Below are positions 10,368-21,723 of a DNA stretch of 64,000 nt, piece after piece. The stretch is from Cymbomonas tetramitiformis (lineage: Eukaryota; Chlorophyta; Pyramimonadophyceae; Pyramimonadales; Pyramimonadaceae), in contig LGRX02034276.1 in assembly GCA_001247695.2 (NCBI GenBank), positions 1 to 64,000 of the forward strand. Direction: 5' to 3'. Made by a program: the position numbers and the translations under genes. Position 1 is the stretch's first letter. Each line of letters starts with the position of its first letter. Under the pieces are notes generated by a model, which saw only the letters and a list, made by a program, of their open reading frames with translations, was not told the DNA's origin and did no database searches.

Positions 10368-11355
10368 GCCGTGTTGCATTTGCTGAGGTCAGCGGTCCGC
10401 TTGCTGGTGGTGTCGCTGAGCCGGCTGCCAGCAAGCAACTGCTGCCGAAGGCCTCTGCACCCGTGCATGGTAAGCCGATTGACTTGCATGGGGTCAACAG
10501 TGCCGCCTTCGTGCCGCCGTCTGCCTCTCTGGCTCTCGGCCCGATGGCTTCTGCTGACAACTCATTCAAAACATTCAACACTGTCCACCCTGACTGGCTT
10601 GACATTGACCCTGAGCCTGTTGAAGTGTGTGACTCCGATGACGATGGAGAGGGCTCCAACTACCCTCCTGATGTCTGCCTGACTGAAGTTGAAGGGGGTG
10701 CACCGCCGGCGGCTGCGGCATTTCGGCGGTTCGGAGTCCCCAGAGGCTCCAGGCCATTTGGCATCGGGGAATTTGCGCTCACTCTTTTCATGGTGGCTAC
10801 ATTTCTGTTCAGTGCTACGGCGATGCCGACACTCGTGGTCGGCGGTGGTGTCAGGGGCCTGGTTGAGCCCGGAGCCACCTACGGCTACGGTGCGGTTCAT
10901 CCCGGTGGTGCATTACTGGATTCCTTTTGCCCGTCCGTGATTGCTACTGGTTCGTCAATGCCGCCGCGGGATGTGGAACCGTTCTTTTCTCAATCGACCT
11001 CAGCGGCTCTGCAATTTGAAAGTCTTGCCACTCCACTCCGGGATCCGCCTGACCCACTTGGGTCTGGTGGTGTCAACACTTATGATGTTTCATCTCAACT
11101 TACTTCGGATGTTTTCCTGCCTTGGAATCCGTCTGCTGAACTCGGCTCTGCCGACCAGCTTCACAGTGGCTAGAGTCTGCTTGTTTCAATCCCTGGAGGT
11201 GTGATTAGCCTTAGCCGCAGTGGTGGGTTGTGCCGGGACAAGTCCCCGGGCACCCAGCTAGAAGTATATCTGTTTCCAGTGAATGCTGTTTGTTATCTGC
11301 TTACTTAGCTCCGCTTGCCTAGCCCTATTAGCTACGGTCACAGCTCCGGGTGGTG

Positions 11356-11591
11356 TGCTGGACTTTAGGTTCAGGGTTATTATTATGGGCTCTGATAGCC
11401 CCTAGCCTGACCCGTCTCTGATCGGAACCGTGACTCCGCTAGTAGCTAGGATGACAGTACAGTAGTACTGTACTGTCAGTCATCACTTCGTATTATCCGG
11501 GTTTCCGAGATGCATGATAAAAGCACTCGGCCGGACTGATTATGGGAGCTTAGCCAGTTTGTTTTACCCGAGCGGAACACCTGTTCTCGCA
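11356..11591 (+). repeat. 3' LTR of element A
   Basis: 236 bp, identical by eye to 5076-5311 and preceded by CTCCGGGTGGTG. Confidence 0.93.
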
Positions 11592-12060
11592 TATTATTAT
11601 CATGCGACACGCTATATATGCAGCTCAGGTGCTCCTACTAAACTTCCTAAACTGGAATATCAACACCACGAAAAACTCGGAGCGCACCCTGCTTACTCAA
11701 CATATTATTATCATGCAACACGCTATATATGCAGCTCAGGTGCTCCTACTAAACTTCCTAAACTGGAATATCAAACACCAGCTGGGCACCACCACCAGCA
11801 CTCCAGCATATTATTATCATGCAACACGCTATATATGCAGCTCAGGTGCTCCTACTAAACTTCCTAAACTGGAATGTCAAAACCACAAAAACCCGGAGCG
11901 CACCCTGCTTACTCAACATATTATTATCATGCAACACGCTATATATGCAAATCAGGTGCTTCTACTAAACCTGCTATAAACCTGGAATATCAACACCACG
12001 AAAAACCCGGAGCGCACCCTGCTTACTCAACATATTATTATCATCCTCGAATATGGAATA
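11592..12060. repeat. About 110-bp satellite, 4-5 copies
   Basis: Units beginning ATATTATTATCATGC start at 11591, 11702, 11808, 11918 and 12032 (periods 111, 106, 110, 114), each with CTATATATGCAGCTCAGGTG. Element A inserted at the start of the first unit. The repeated Tyr-rich ORFs are artefacts of the periodicity. Confidence 0.88.
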
Positions 12061-12170
12061 ACCGCAAAAAACCCGGAGCGATCGCATTCAGCATAATATC
12101 ATTTTCATTATTGAATACATTATATATATTCTCACACCACTCACTCTGGGAAGCCTACAAACAACATATG

Positions 12171-12380
12171 TGCTGGATGTGACACACCGACAGTAAAGAC
12201 TGTCACCTGTCACTTCCTATAGTAGGCTGGGTGACCGTCACCAGTAGACGGGAAACACCCGTTAGTATTTATGTGTATCTCTTTTATCAATCTGAGACTT
12301 TTACCGTTCTGATATCGAAACCCTTAACTCAGGGTTTATTCCCCATTATCCGATATATACACCCGACTATATATCTGACA
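12171..12380 (+). repeat. 5' LTR of element C
   Basis: 210 bp, with a short hairpin GACAGT...ACTGTC near its start. It is followed by GGTTTGACCCCAC, a possible degenerate version of the family's half-tRNA primer site. Confidence 0.92.
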
Positions 12381-12766
12381 GGTTTGACCCCACTTACGTT
12401 TTATTTAGCCACTGCGACACCGCGAGGATGATTGGCTAAAGCCGGACGCTTGGGATGGAGTGAGGCGCTCCGCGCGTGGGAGTGCCGGCGGTCGCGGGTA
12501 TGGCCTAAGTTTTGTGGGTTGATTTACGGCTGGCTGTAGGCCTTTGAGGGCATCTTTTCTACGGGATTTAACGTTGGATTGGTTTACGCATCCTGGTTGG
12601 TCACCACACCGTTTCGTATCGGCCGCCATCTACCACACGACTTCTCGGAATTTCTGTTCTCGCACGGCAGCCGTATCGGCGACCCACCACATTTCTTGGC
12701 CGCCCAAGACTACCGCATTTTTTCCACGTCTTCTTGCCTCACTCCACCCCTGTAGTCTTCTTCATC

Positions 12767-14728
12767 ATGGTTGCTTCTACTAGATCAACGGCTAGCATGG
12801 CGCATCGCCGCCGCACATTAAGCACGATCTTTGACTCCGTTGCTGCCAGGCATGCCAACACGCCCGCGACCCCGACAGCGGCGCAGCCGGCCGCTATTTC
12901 GGCGGGTGCTACATTTTTGGCATCGGTACGCACCTTACAACGGGAGCACTTCGACATGAAAGTAGCGAAGCACGTCCAACGCAAGTTGTTCGACGGCAAG
13001 GAGGGAAGATTTTCCGGTGCGGAGCCCCACGCGGCGGCCATCTTCACGAGGATGGTCTCTGCCCTGCAGGCGGCATTCGTCACTGAGGACACCGGTTTCC
13101 TCCCGCTCTTCACGCTGGACGACGCTACTTTGGCCGTCCGCGTGGAGGCCAACAATTTGTTGTTCTCCACGATCGAGCTGCTGATCGACCCCTCGTCGCC
13201 CGCAGCGGACTGGTTGGACTCGTCCAGCGCCAGCTTCCCAGCAGACGGTAAGCGTGTCCTACTCGAGTTCGCCCGTCGGATGATCCCGGTCGGGGACCCC
13301 TTCCAGGGGCAAGCGGACATGTTTGCCGTCCGCATCGTTGCGGGCGTGGACCCTCATGGACCCATTGAGGACTTCAACGCCGCGCTCAAAGCTGCTAGGA
13401 CCAGGTCGACGCTCCAGGACGAGGACGTGAAGTCCCTTTTCATCAAAGCCCTCGACGCCACCTTCTACCAACCGGTGGTGTCCCGTTTGCTCCTTCACGA
13501 CCAGCGGGCCGCCCACGACCTACTCACCATTCAGCAGTGGGTGCGGGGGTGCTACGGCGAGCACGTGCGGGCGGGCACCGCCACCGCATCGGCGCACCGG
13601 TACTCCCACGGCACGCATTTCATGGAGAAGGACGTTGATGGGTCGGGTGCGGCGAGCGAGATCGCGGACTTGCGGACAATGGTGCTCGACTTGAAGAGGC
13701 AATTGGCCACCTTCCTCGTCACCGCCGAGTCCGAACCGTCTCCGCGGGGATTTACCCCTCGCGCGGACAAACCGGACCGCCGGGTCAAGACCCGTTTCGC
13801 AGCCTCGCCCCTCCCCAAAGGGGGGAATTGGTCTCAGTCCGTCTCGCGGAAGGTGGCCTTCCACCGCGAAAGCGGTGCAACAATCCCGTACTGCCAAAAT
13901 CAGGTATGTGCTAAGGGGAAGGCGAGGCACTGGCACCGGGACTGCCCGAACGGGGGCAGGACCGGACTTTCGGCCTTCGCCTTCGCCGAAGAGGCCGAAA
14001 ACTCCGTGTTGGCCGCGAAGTTCCAACACGCCATCGACAACAGCGACCCCGTGGAGTTCGACGCCCTCTGCATGCTTGCGGGCGGGAAGCCGGAGGTCTT
14101 CACCGATCTCTCCGCGTGCTCGTTCTGCGAGGAGGACGGTGAGGTCCTCGTGTCCGCCGTCGCCGAGTTCTCTGAGATGGCGCACGCGGCTGGAGCTTCC
14201 ACGTTCAACATCAACACCTTCACTGCCGACATGCCGGTGGTGTCGGAGCCACCCGCGCACTCCCCGCCCGCGTCGGTTGAGTCCGAGGAGGATTGGACCG
14301 GTCCGCCAAACCCCTTCTGCCCTCCCGTCACCCGCACGTTTGCCGACTTCATTGAGGGCACGGGGATTGCATTGGTGCCCGACGAGCCGGCCGCGAGCAT
14401 GAACTTGCTCTCCGCGGTTGAGGCGCCGGAGCGCGTGATCGACTACGAGCCCGCGGCTTACGCCACGAGCGACGACGACGACGGAGATGCCTCGGTGACA
14501 CCGCCGCGGCCACGGTACGGCTGCGGGAGCGGCATTCCGAAGTTCGGAAGGTCTCTCCTCACTTCCTCCTTGGTGTGCGCACTCTTTGTAATTTGTGCCG
14601 CCGCCGCGCCGCATGCCGTTGCCGGTGTCGGAGGTGCCGATGCGCGCACATGCACGGGTCCACCGGTCGGTGGTGCTCCGTGGACTACCGACCGCAGCAG
14701 TCCCGGCTACGGGGACTTCGCCAACTGA
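12767..14728 (+). CDS. gag of element C (653 aa as read; probably 3'-truncated by a frameshift)
   Basis: ATG 12767 aligns MVAS...RRRTLSTIFD with the starts of the other gags. Conserved points: SSSASFPADGKR, the knuckle C-QNQV-C-AKGKAR-H-WHRD-C (CX4CX6HX4C), DLSACSF, and a C-terminal hydrophobic segment (SLVCALFVICAAAAP) followed by a Gly-rich stretch. Codons are strongly GC-rich at third positions, unlike A and B. The frame stops at 14728, but a second frame (to 15071) stays open and ends at the position where the A and B gags end (before GGTGGCTAG, as CAGTGGCTAG in A). A single-nucleotide indel between about 14630 and 14725 is therefore likely; the joined length would be near 767 residues. 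Confidence 0.82.
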   Translation: MVASTRSTASMAHRRRTLSTIFDSVAARHANTPATPTAAQPAAISAGATFLASVRTLQREHFDMKVAKHVQRKLFDGKEGRFSGAEPHAAAIFTRMVSALQAAFVTEDTGFLPLFTLDDATLAVRVEANNLLFSTIELLIDPSSPAADWLDSSSASFPADGKRVLLEFARRMIPVGDPFQGQADMFAVRIVAGVDPHGPIEDFNAALKAARTRSTLQDEDVKSLFIKALDATFYQPVVSRLLLHDQRAAHDLLTIQQWVRGCYGEHVRAGTATASAHRYSHGTHFMEKDVDGSGAASEIADLRTMVLDLKRQLATFLVTAESEPSPRGFTPRADKPDRRVKTRFAASPLPKGGNWSQSVSRKVAFHRESGATIPYCQNQVCAKGKARHWHRDCPNGGRTGLSAFAFAEEAENSVLAAKFQHAIDNSDPVEFDALCMLAGGKPEVFTDLSACSFCEEDGEVLVSAVAEFSEMAHAAGASTFNINTFTADMPVVSEPPAHSPPASVESEEDWTGPPNPFCPPVTRTFADFIEGTGIALVPDEPAASMNLLSAVEAPERVIDYEPAAYATSDDDDGDASVTPPRPRYGCGSGIPKFGRSLLTSSLVCALFVICAAAAPHAVAGVGGADARTCTGPPVGGAPWTTDRSSPGYGDFAN

Positions 14729-15071
14729 GGCGGTTCATGACGTGCCGTGTGCGATTCCGCCTCGTCGCCAACGGCGGGAGCAACGGAGGCAGGGCCTCTA
14801 CATGGCTCCGATGCCGTGGCATCCCGGACCGCCACCGCCTGCCGAGTTGTTTGTGGACGGCCCTCCGCTGTCGCCGGCTTCATCTTCAGATGACGAGGCT
14901 CCACCGTCGGGCAGCACTTGGCAGCATCCCGATGCGGTGCAGCCTCCCGTGATCGAGAACCCGTCAATTTCTTCTACGAATGATTCATCACCAGCCCCGG
15001 GGGCCGGCAACTGCTTCACAGTCACGCTGCTCCGAGCCGGGCAGACAGCTCCGAAGACCACTGGTGGCTAG
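14725..15071 (+). pseudogene. Frameshifted C-terminus of the element C gag
   Basis: Open in frame 0 (the reading extends back to about 14595), Pro/Ser-rich, ending APKTTGG and stop at 15071, about 250 bp before the 3' LTR. Its stop context corresponds to the ends of the A and B gags. The region upstream of 14725 overlaps the main frame. Confidence 0.6.
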
Positions 15072-15323
15072 AGTTAGTCACGCCGTGCCTGCCTGGGAGT
15101 TAGCTGTAGTATAGCCTCCTAGATGTGCAGAAGGGCTCTCTGAATTTGAGCTGTGTTTAGGGTTTTAGCAAAGTAACAGCAGTATCTGACAATCTTGCTG
15201 TGACCTGGGACCGCCCTGACCAAGAGTACAGGCCCCCAGTTGTGCTACAGTTTCCTCCTGAAGTTGAGTAGGGAGTTTGTTTGCTTCGTTCACTACTAGC
15301 TCCGGTCACCACCCTAGGTGGTG

Positions 15324-15533
15324 TGCTGGATGTGACACACCGACAGTAAAGACTGTCACCTGTCACTTCCTATAGTAGGCTGGGTGACCGTCACCAGTAG
15401 ACGGGAAACACCCGTTAGTATTTATGTGTATCTCTTTTATCAATCTGAGACTTTTACCGTTCTGATATCGAAACCCTTAACTCAGGGTTTATTCCCCATT
15501 ATCCGATATATACACCCGACTATATATCTGACA
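15324..15533 (+). repeat. 3' LTR of element C
   Basis: 210 bp, identical by eye to the 5' LTR; preceded by CCTAGGTGGTG (polypurine-like). Confidence 0.92.
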
Positions 15534-15538
15534 ATATG

Positions 15539-15924
15539 TCACATATGTTCAACAGTTGTGCCTGGCCTCATATTATTCCTAAACTTGGTAGGCAGCAAGG
15601 ATGCTTTTGAACAGTTTTCATGCATTGTGATTAAGTGAACTCACCTTAGAAGTGGTTTAGACACTTTGAAGTGGAATGAACATATCTATTGAGGTGTGTA
15701 CTAAGATAAATACCACTCAATAAACCACCATTCCATAGTCTTAGCTCCGCTTGAACTTCGGTATCATAGTTATCGTGCCTTATGATCCTTCCTTTTTAGG
15801 TCTGCCAAACCCGACAGATGTTAAAAGCAGTTAGGAACACTTGACACCTATGTTGCTTTCGAAGGGGTTGTCCGCAACTTTCAAAGTGACCCTAGATCCG
15901 CGGCCGCCTAGGATCCTGCACCGA
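15539..15924. other. No gene; contains a stack of rare-cutter sites
   Basis: No supported ORF. At 15895-15918 the SacII (CCGCGG), NotI (GCGGCCGC), AvrII (CCTAGG) and BamHI (GGATCC) motifs overlap within about 24 bases, as in a cloning adaptor. Confidence 0.55.
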
Positions 15925-16470
15925 TCTGCATATTTTTACACTAGCGTGTACGCATATCTATGCTGAAAGAAACTCCGTAACATACCGTAAAAAACGGCCA
16001 ACTACATCACACAACATCACCGATATTGTTTGCGGGGCTTCAAGAGGGCTCTCTCACCTTTTAAACGCGCCCATCATCAGCCGTCCCCGAGCATCCAACT
16101 GTCAACTACAGACCTGCGGAGTTCACGTTTTCAGCAATGGTTTCGCAGCGAAACCCAAACCTAAACGCCAAAAAACGGCCCAATACATCACAGCACATCA
16201 CCGGTATTGTGTGCGGGACTTCAAGAGGGCTGTCTCACCTTTCAAACGCGCCCATCCTCAAGCGTCCCCGAGCATCCAGCTAGCATCTACACACCTGCGG
16301 AGTTCACGTTTTCAGCGAATGTATTGCAGCAAAACCTGAAACTGGACGTCAAAAACGGCCAAGTTCATCACAGAACATCACCGATATTGTTTGCGGGACT
16401 TCAAGAGGGCCTTCTTACCTTTCAAACGCGCCCATCATCAAGCGTCCCCGAGCATCCAGCTAGCATCTAC
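15925..16470. repeat. 180-bp satellite, left block (about 3 units)
   Basis: Units aligned on TCTACACACCTGCGGAGTTC lie near 16105, 16286 and 16466, period 180-181. An older, poorly conserved unit precedes them. The array continues at 27675 after the F/G insertion. The length is in the range typical of plant centromeric or nucleosomal satellites. Confidence 0.82.
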
Positions 16471-16761
16471 TGTTACGGATCGAAAGATGACAGACGCCCG
16501 CAGTCGCGATGTTGGTACGTCGTCGTCGATGTCACACGCATGGTCGATCATCGATCTGTAACAGTCCGATCTGTACGAGTACCACTGAAATGCGCGAAAG
16601 GATCATCATCCTCCGCGTAGCTCAGTTGGTTAGAGCGTCGCACTAGAGAAGCGAACGTCACGGGTTCAAATCCCGTCGTGGAGCACTTTCGCCCCATGAC
16701 GATATATGATTTGACCCGGCTCGTACAGTGAAAATCCCCGCACCGATTTCCAACCCTAACA
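16471..16761 (+). repeat. 5' LTR of element F
   Basis: 291 bp, TG...CA. Contains the tRNA-like sequence at 16611-16683. Confidence 0.92.
16611..16683 (+). tRNA. tRNA-like cloverleaf inside the F 5' LTR (loop triplet AGA)
   Basis: Folds as a class I tRNA: acceptor CTCCGCG/CGTGGAG (7 pairs, one G-T), D stem GCTC/GAGC, anticodon stem TCGCA/AGCGA (four pairs plus an A-A mismatch next to the loop), loop CTAGAGA, 5-base variable loop, and T stem ACGGG/CCCGT with TTCAAAT. Box A TAGCTCAGTTGG and box B GGTTCAAATCC fit internal Pol III promoters. The anticodon AGA would read Ser UCU, but serine tRNAs have a long variable arm, so this is unlikely to be a working tRNA-Ser. Only TTT follows, so termination is weak. 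Confidence 0.65.
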
Positions 16762-16762
16762 T

Positions 16763-16779
16763 TGGTATCGAAGCGACGG
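16763..16779 (+). promoter_or_regulatory. Primer-binding site of element F
   Basis: TGGTATCGAAGCGACGG begins two bases after the LTR; TGGTATC matches the complement of the initiator tRNA-Met 3' end, the usual plant LTR primer. Confidence 0.75.
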
Positions 16780-16857
16780 TTCGGAAACCGCCTCAGATGT
16801 AACGGCATAAGGCACACGATGTGACCTACGCTAAGATCGCGTATGCTCGGGCACGGT

Positions 16858-17471
16858 TGTCAGGGTTATGACCGATGACATATGTGTCATACATGTCATA
16901 CGTATCATACCTGTCATCCATGTCATGTCATGTCATATATTATTATGACAGTCGGTCGTGTCATATATTATTATGACAGTCGACAGTATGGTCGATCATG
17001 ACTGTACAGGTCGAGTCGCGTCATACATTTATGACAGTCGTCAGTACGGTCGACTATGACATGTACAGTCGTACCATTTGTCATTCACTCACCTTGAGTG
17101 ACACCTGTCATTGAGAGGCCAGGTTGTGGCATCGAGATGACAAAGCAAGATGAAGTCTTGAAGAACCGGAAGTGTTCGGAGAAAACTCATCTTCGCTTCT
17201 AGCATGTTCTGAACAAGCATGCGAGTATCATATGGCTTATTCGTTCAGCCGATACTGATTGTTCAACCAATGCCTTGGGTTCACAACCCAATTGTGGTGG
17301 CATCTATGAGATGCGGGGCATTGCGTAAAATGAGGTAGCGTTGGGCTACAGCAGTCACTTCTGAAGAAGCACTGCACTCATATCCACACATACGCTGCGT
17401 GAGCTATTAACGTTCCATAATAGCCTCGCTATATATCATATATCATATCGCTTCCAAGCGAACCCTTACGA
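16858..17471 (+). repeat. 5' LTR of element G
   Basis: 614 bp. Its first 200 bp are packed with TGTCAT/ATGACA motifs, including two tandem copies of a 25-bp unit GTCATATATTATTATGACAG (16930-16985), probably U3 regulatory repeats. Confidence 0.9.
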
Positions 17472-20400
17472 GAGTGGTATTCTAATCGTCCACGCGACGA
17501 ACGAGAACCTAAGTGTGCAGTGCAGCAAATAGAGATATATTGTATTTTTGTGTGTGCAACAGGTTCGCGGATCGCGTATACATACAGGCGCTCGCAATCG
17601 CACATATAAGATATATACCGCATAACTACACTCGCTGCGGAATAAACAGCGGACGAAGTGCGTGGGAGATACCGTCGCTAACACTTACGCTCGCATAATC
17701 ACCGTCAAAGTATAACAGCGCGAAGAGGTGTGCATACAGCATACAAATCGCATACATACGCTGCTATCATTCGCAAAATTGCACTATATGCGACATACTG
17801 ACGCGCAGATGAACAAATCGTCATCAGTGTATGTTCCGTACACGAAATGGCATTCATATCATATGCCATACATACCTGCGACAGAGATATGTTCACTATT
17901 TGCAGCGCGCACATCAGCGACTTTGATAAATCGCTACTCGCACTAATTTTCAGTGCAGTATACGCATCAAAATCTCGTCATTTCAAATGGTTGCAAAAAT
18001 CACTCATTTTGCTTGACAGGATATACATACACCTGCTAGATTCATCATGAACAGACGATGCGCGATGATGGTATACATATATGCAGCATGCTACTTAAAT
18101 CTGTGATGCTTACACATAAGAGATGATGTTTATCCATGCACTGGCAAATTTACATACAAGTTTGCAATCATATAGGTGTGCATCATATGCTGTGTGTGTA
18201 GCCACACACACACACATATAAGTAGACGAAATCAGATAAATATGGACGCTGTGCAATCACATGTCTGTGTACTATATGTTGTGTGTGTAGCTGAATCTGT
18301 GATATCACACACACACATGCACACTTGCAGCATATACTATCCATCGCATGCAGCGAGATGTACCATGCATTATTATACCATGCAACTATACCATGCAGCA
18401 GATTCCAATGTTCTGATGACCACACAAATACTTTTGATCATCAGCATTATACTTATCAGCAGCACAGTGATCTGTGCACAACATGTGTGTGCAGATCAGC
18501 ACACACACACATACACTCATTTCACTTACAGCAATCATTAATACACAGTGCATATACTTCTATATCATGCACCGTCTTATGCTGAATGATTGCAATGTTG
18601 TAAATGTTATATACTTTATTATACTGTACAGAGCATAAGCATATTGCAGTGAATGCTTCCTATATTAGAATCCATGTTGCAAAGGGTGCCTGACAGTAAT
18701 CATAACACCATAATTAGTTTGTCGTGCCCTGGTGGAGCCGAGATGCTCTCCAGGTAACACGTACATTCTATGGTGGATTACTTGAAGGAATGCTCACCTG
18801 AGCTTCATGTGAAATTTATCAGCAACTCATATCGTAATGAGATTATCATGGAATTACAACAATCCCTAAACTATATATATCATGTTAGATATAATCAGTA
18901 CGTGGTATGCTGACAATCTGCATGATAAGCTGTTAGGATATTGTGATATCCATAAAGATCTTGCAAAGTGTGTGTAAGTAAACACACACACACACACAAT
19001 AGTACTAATCAGCAGTACTATACACTGCACAAACACTAGCATTCATGTTGACAATACACTGACTCCAAGTGTAATGATTAAGTATTGTATCAATACATAA
19101 TACATAGATCCCACTTCCAAACACATGTGCGTGGAAGTGTCAGCGATGGCGATACATAAGGGAACAGGATCAAACAACATGCTGAAGGGCTGGATGGAGA
19201 TATCTCCAGACCCGAAGGCAGTATACAGTGCTCAAATAACAGCTGGTCACTGTTGAGCACTGTCCATGCGTCTCACTCACATATCATCGCTGGAGCAACA
19301 TCAATATCTACATTGCATTCTGACAGTTGATACAGATGATCACTTCACATGCATGTACCAACTCAGATCAGCAACCACACATGAATTGACAAAAGGTGGT
19401 TGTGGACGTACATACACACAAACATTGTGTTGTGTAAAAACTGTTTAGATTATATCTAGCAGTGTCCAGATGTATTTGAACATAGAGATATCACTTGATA
19501 TACTCGTTGTATACATCCAAATATATCTTAGGATCTGACACAACTGTGAATCCATTTACAGTTGATATATCTTAAATATCACCAGAGAGTGCATTTGCCT
19601 CCATGGGTTTAAATCAGTAAAACCCAGAAATGTGATCAACCTTAGATGTTGATATGCAGTATAATTCACTTTTATCCCATGAAATTTGTCATGTGCAATG
19701 GTGAAGTGATTTGCAGTACTTCTGTACTTTGCAGTCCACACACACAGAGATATGTATATATATATATATATACATATAGCCAAAAACGGCCAAAATAGGT
19801 AAAATCCGTTTGCGATAGATTTGAAAATTGAAAATCGGACCCTATTTTATTTGATAATATGATTTTATACCTATTTAGGTATGAGAAAATCATAATGACA
19901 CATGTCATATCTCGTGTAACACCCTAGATATTAGGTGTGTAATATATAGGGGTAAACATATTGGCTGTAACACTAAATCGGTCAAAATGCTGTACGTGTA
20001 ATCTTTTGCAAATTCGGGATTGATTTTTTTTGCTATAATGGATATTTATCTATCAAATACCAATCCCTGAAAGACATAACACGTGTAACACCCTGTAACA
20101 CCCTAATATTTGAATGTGTGTGTCAGGGGTATAACGTACCCTCTGAAAATCACTTAACATTCACTTAGGTATTGAATGCAGTTTTGCTTAAAAATCTTGG
20201 CAAAATAGTTATACTGCTTATTTTTTTACCTGTATTAGGGTTACTGATATCAAGTAACACCCTAAACACTGTATTGGGTAATAGGGCCACTGTAACCACA
20301 CATGCCCTAAAATGCCGCCATTATTTGGAAAAACTTCGTTTTTTTGGCATTATTATATCATGCTAAATCATCGTAGACATGATAATACTATGGGCAACAA

Positions 20401-21723
20401 CCCTAAAACTGTAGGGCAACAACCCAAAAACTGCAGGGCTACAACCCAAGGACTGTAGGGCTGCAACCCTAAAACTGTAACAGCTGCTTCCTATAAGGAC
20501 TGCAAGCTATAAGCTATAAGCTATAAGGTATATAAATAACTGACTGCCTATGTTTTCACACTTCCTCAAGGGGGGAAGAAGGTGGATAGGATTCACACAT
20601 ATCCGTTTCATATTCCGATCTGGTGATTTTTGATGGATTGCTTTTGATAAAATCACTGCATCCACAAATAACGTTGAAATCTGTACAACGTTAAATCCAC
20701 CATCACTAATAAAGTGTAAACTCAGATGGGAAACTATATTCCAATGACTATAAGTTGACTTTTGTTCAGCATTTACATTCTCGAGTAAGTTTGGAATGCT
20801 GAATATATACATAACATATAACCTGATACCATGCTTAATTGCATTTCCTGGATCAGAAGATGATAGTTATATAATGTATATATATATATATCCCACCTGA
20901 TGCACTTTGGCACTATAGCCGTACATAAGAGTGGAAAGGACAAGTGCATCGCTGTAAGACTGGTTGATATAGTCCCAGTGTTGAAGGCAGAATTTGGCAC
21001 CCGAATAACAGCTGATAACTGTTGGTGACCACCATGCAAAACCTTCCAAGCGTAACTCTTTTGTCCTGAGATGCAAGTGAATTGTTCATAAATGTTGACA
21101 TCACATAAAAGCATTCTGATAAAAACCCTATATATTCATATGAGATGTCGTCCCTACAATGACATGCGGGTTTTTGAATCGTCGAAATAAGTATAACTCC
21201 GATGAATTCATTAGTACAGAATAAGCTGTTGAGATTATTCTTCGGCTGGATTGCAATCATTCACAATCCCTGTACATTCCGGTGACAAAATATTGCACTG
21301 GACTGATCACCACATTGGTATAATCTGTGATATATAAGTCACCAGAGAAAGCATTGCAATCAGCACAATGTTGTCTAGACTCACAAAGATGAGTAACATA
21401 TATTATCAGATGTAATAAACAGAGGCACAATGTGACCTACGCTAAAATCGCGTATGCTTGGGCACTGTATTGTGACCTGCGCTAATATCGTGTATGCATG
21501 GACACAACATGACTCGTGCCAATGACGTGGACATGTTTTATGCCACGACTTCACATCTGAAATCAATAAATCACTCAGAGAGAAGGTATTGACATTGGTG
21601 TAGCGCCATTATACATATAGTCATGAGGATTTTTAAGAAGACATAGTCTCTCCGATATTGACAAACATGGTACATATATATATATATATCCATGCTCTCT
21701 GATCATATATTGATATCCCACAG
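17472..21723. other. Internal region of G, no supported gene
   Basis: AT-rich, with (CA)n/(TG)n runs near 18200, 18310, 18500 and 18990, (TA)n near 19757 and 20880, and repeated GTAACACCCT at 19915-20105. At 21421-21545, GTGACCTACGCTAAAATCGCGTATGC resembles F internal sequence. Only short random ORFs. Confidence 0.6.
20392..20479. repeat. 22-bp tandem repeat, 4 copies
   Basis: Four units of the form GGGCNACAACCCNAAAACTG in a row. The related 21-22-bp motif GGGCTGCAACCCGAGAACTG recurs at 21831-21890 and 25490-25590 and inverted at 56655-56710 and 62250-62310. Confidence 0.85.

Larger units (their letters stand above)
5705..11173 (+). pseudogene. gag of element A, split by insertion of element B
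   Basis: The start ATG at 5705 is chosen because MDTT...LATIFDDVGA aligns with the starts of the B and D gags. The frame runs to 7081, is interrupted by B (7082-10367) plus the duplicated GCCGT, and resumes in the same frame at 10373, ending at 11173. That gives 459 + 266 = 725 residues, against 724 in B and D, so A was intact when B landed. Features: conserved N-terminal capsid-like region with EASGADVPADGKRA; a CX4CX6HX4C knuckle (C-RHEK-C-RAVGSK-H-WLSE-C) instead of the canonical CX2CX4HX4C; the motif ELSAHSF; a C-terminal hydrophobic segment of about 20 residues (FALTLFMVATFLFSATA) followed by VGGGVRGLVEPG; and the family ending SADQLHSG. The role is presumably virus-like particle formation and RNA packaging. 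Confidence 0.88.
5076..11591 (+). mobile_element. LTR retrotransposon A, gag-only (non-autonomous), containing nested element B
   Basis: Two 236-bp LTRs that look identical by eye (5076-5311 and 11356-11591) start TGCTGGAC and end TCTCGCA. The flanking 5-bp duplication TATTA is at 5071-5075 and 11592-11596. Without B the element is about 3.2 kb and encodes a single gag-like frame. No protease, reverse transcriptase, RNase H or integrase is visible, so it fits the TR-GAG type of non-autonomous LTR elements. A purine-rich GGGTGGTG abuts the 3' LTR as the plus-strand primer site. Identical LTRs imply recent insertion. Confidence 0.93.
12171..15533 (+). mobile_element. LTR retrotransposon C, gag-only
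   Basis: Two 210-bp LTRs, identical by eye (12171-12380 and 15324-15533), start TGCTGGATGTGAC and end ATCTGACA. The target duplication ATATG is at 12166-12170 and 15534-15538. The internal region of 2.9 kb carries a gag related to, but clearly diverged from, those of A, B and D. No pol domains. Confidence 0.93.

Noticed and set aside
11514..12182. Tyr/His-rich ORFs
   Set aside because: Produced by the 110-bp satellite; the same peptide repeats with the unit.
13520..14614. 364-codon minus-strand ORF
   Set aside because: Antisense shadow of the GC-rich element C gag, no homology of its own.
16611..16683. Functional tRNA-Ser gene
   Set aside because: AGA anticodon but class I short variable loop, mismatch next to the anticodon loop, weak terminator, and location in both LTRs of a TE; kept only as tRNA-like.
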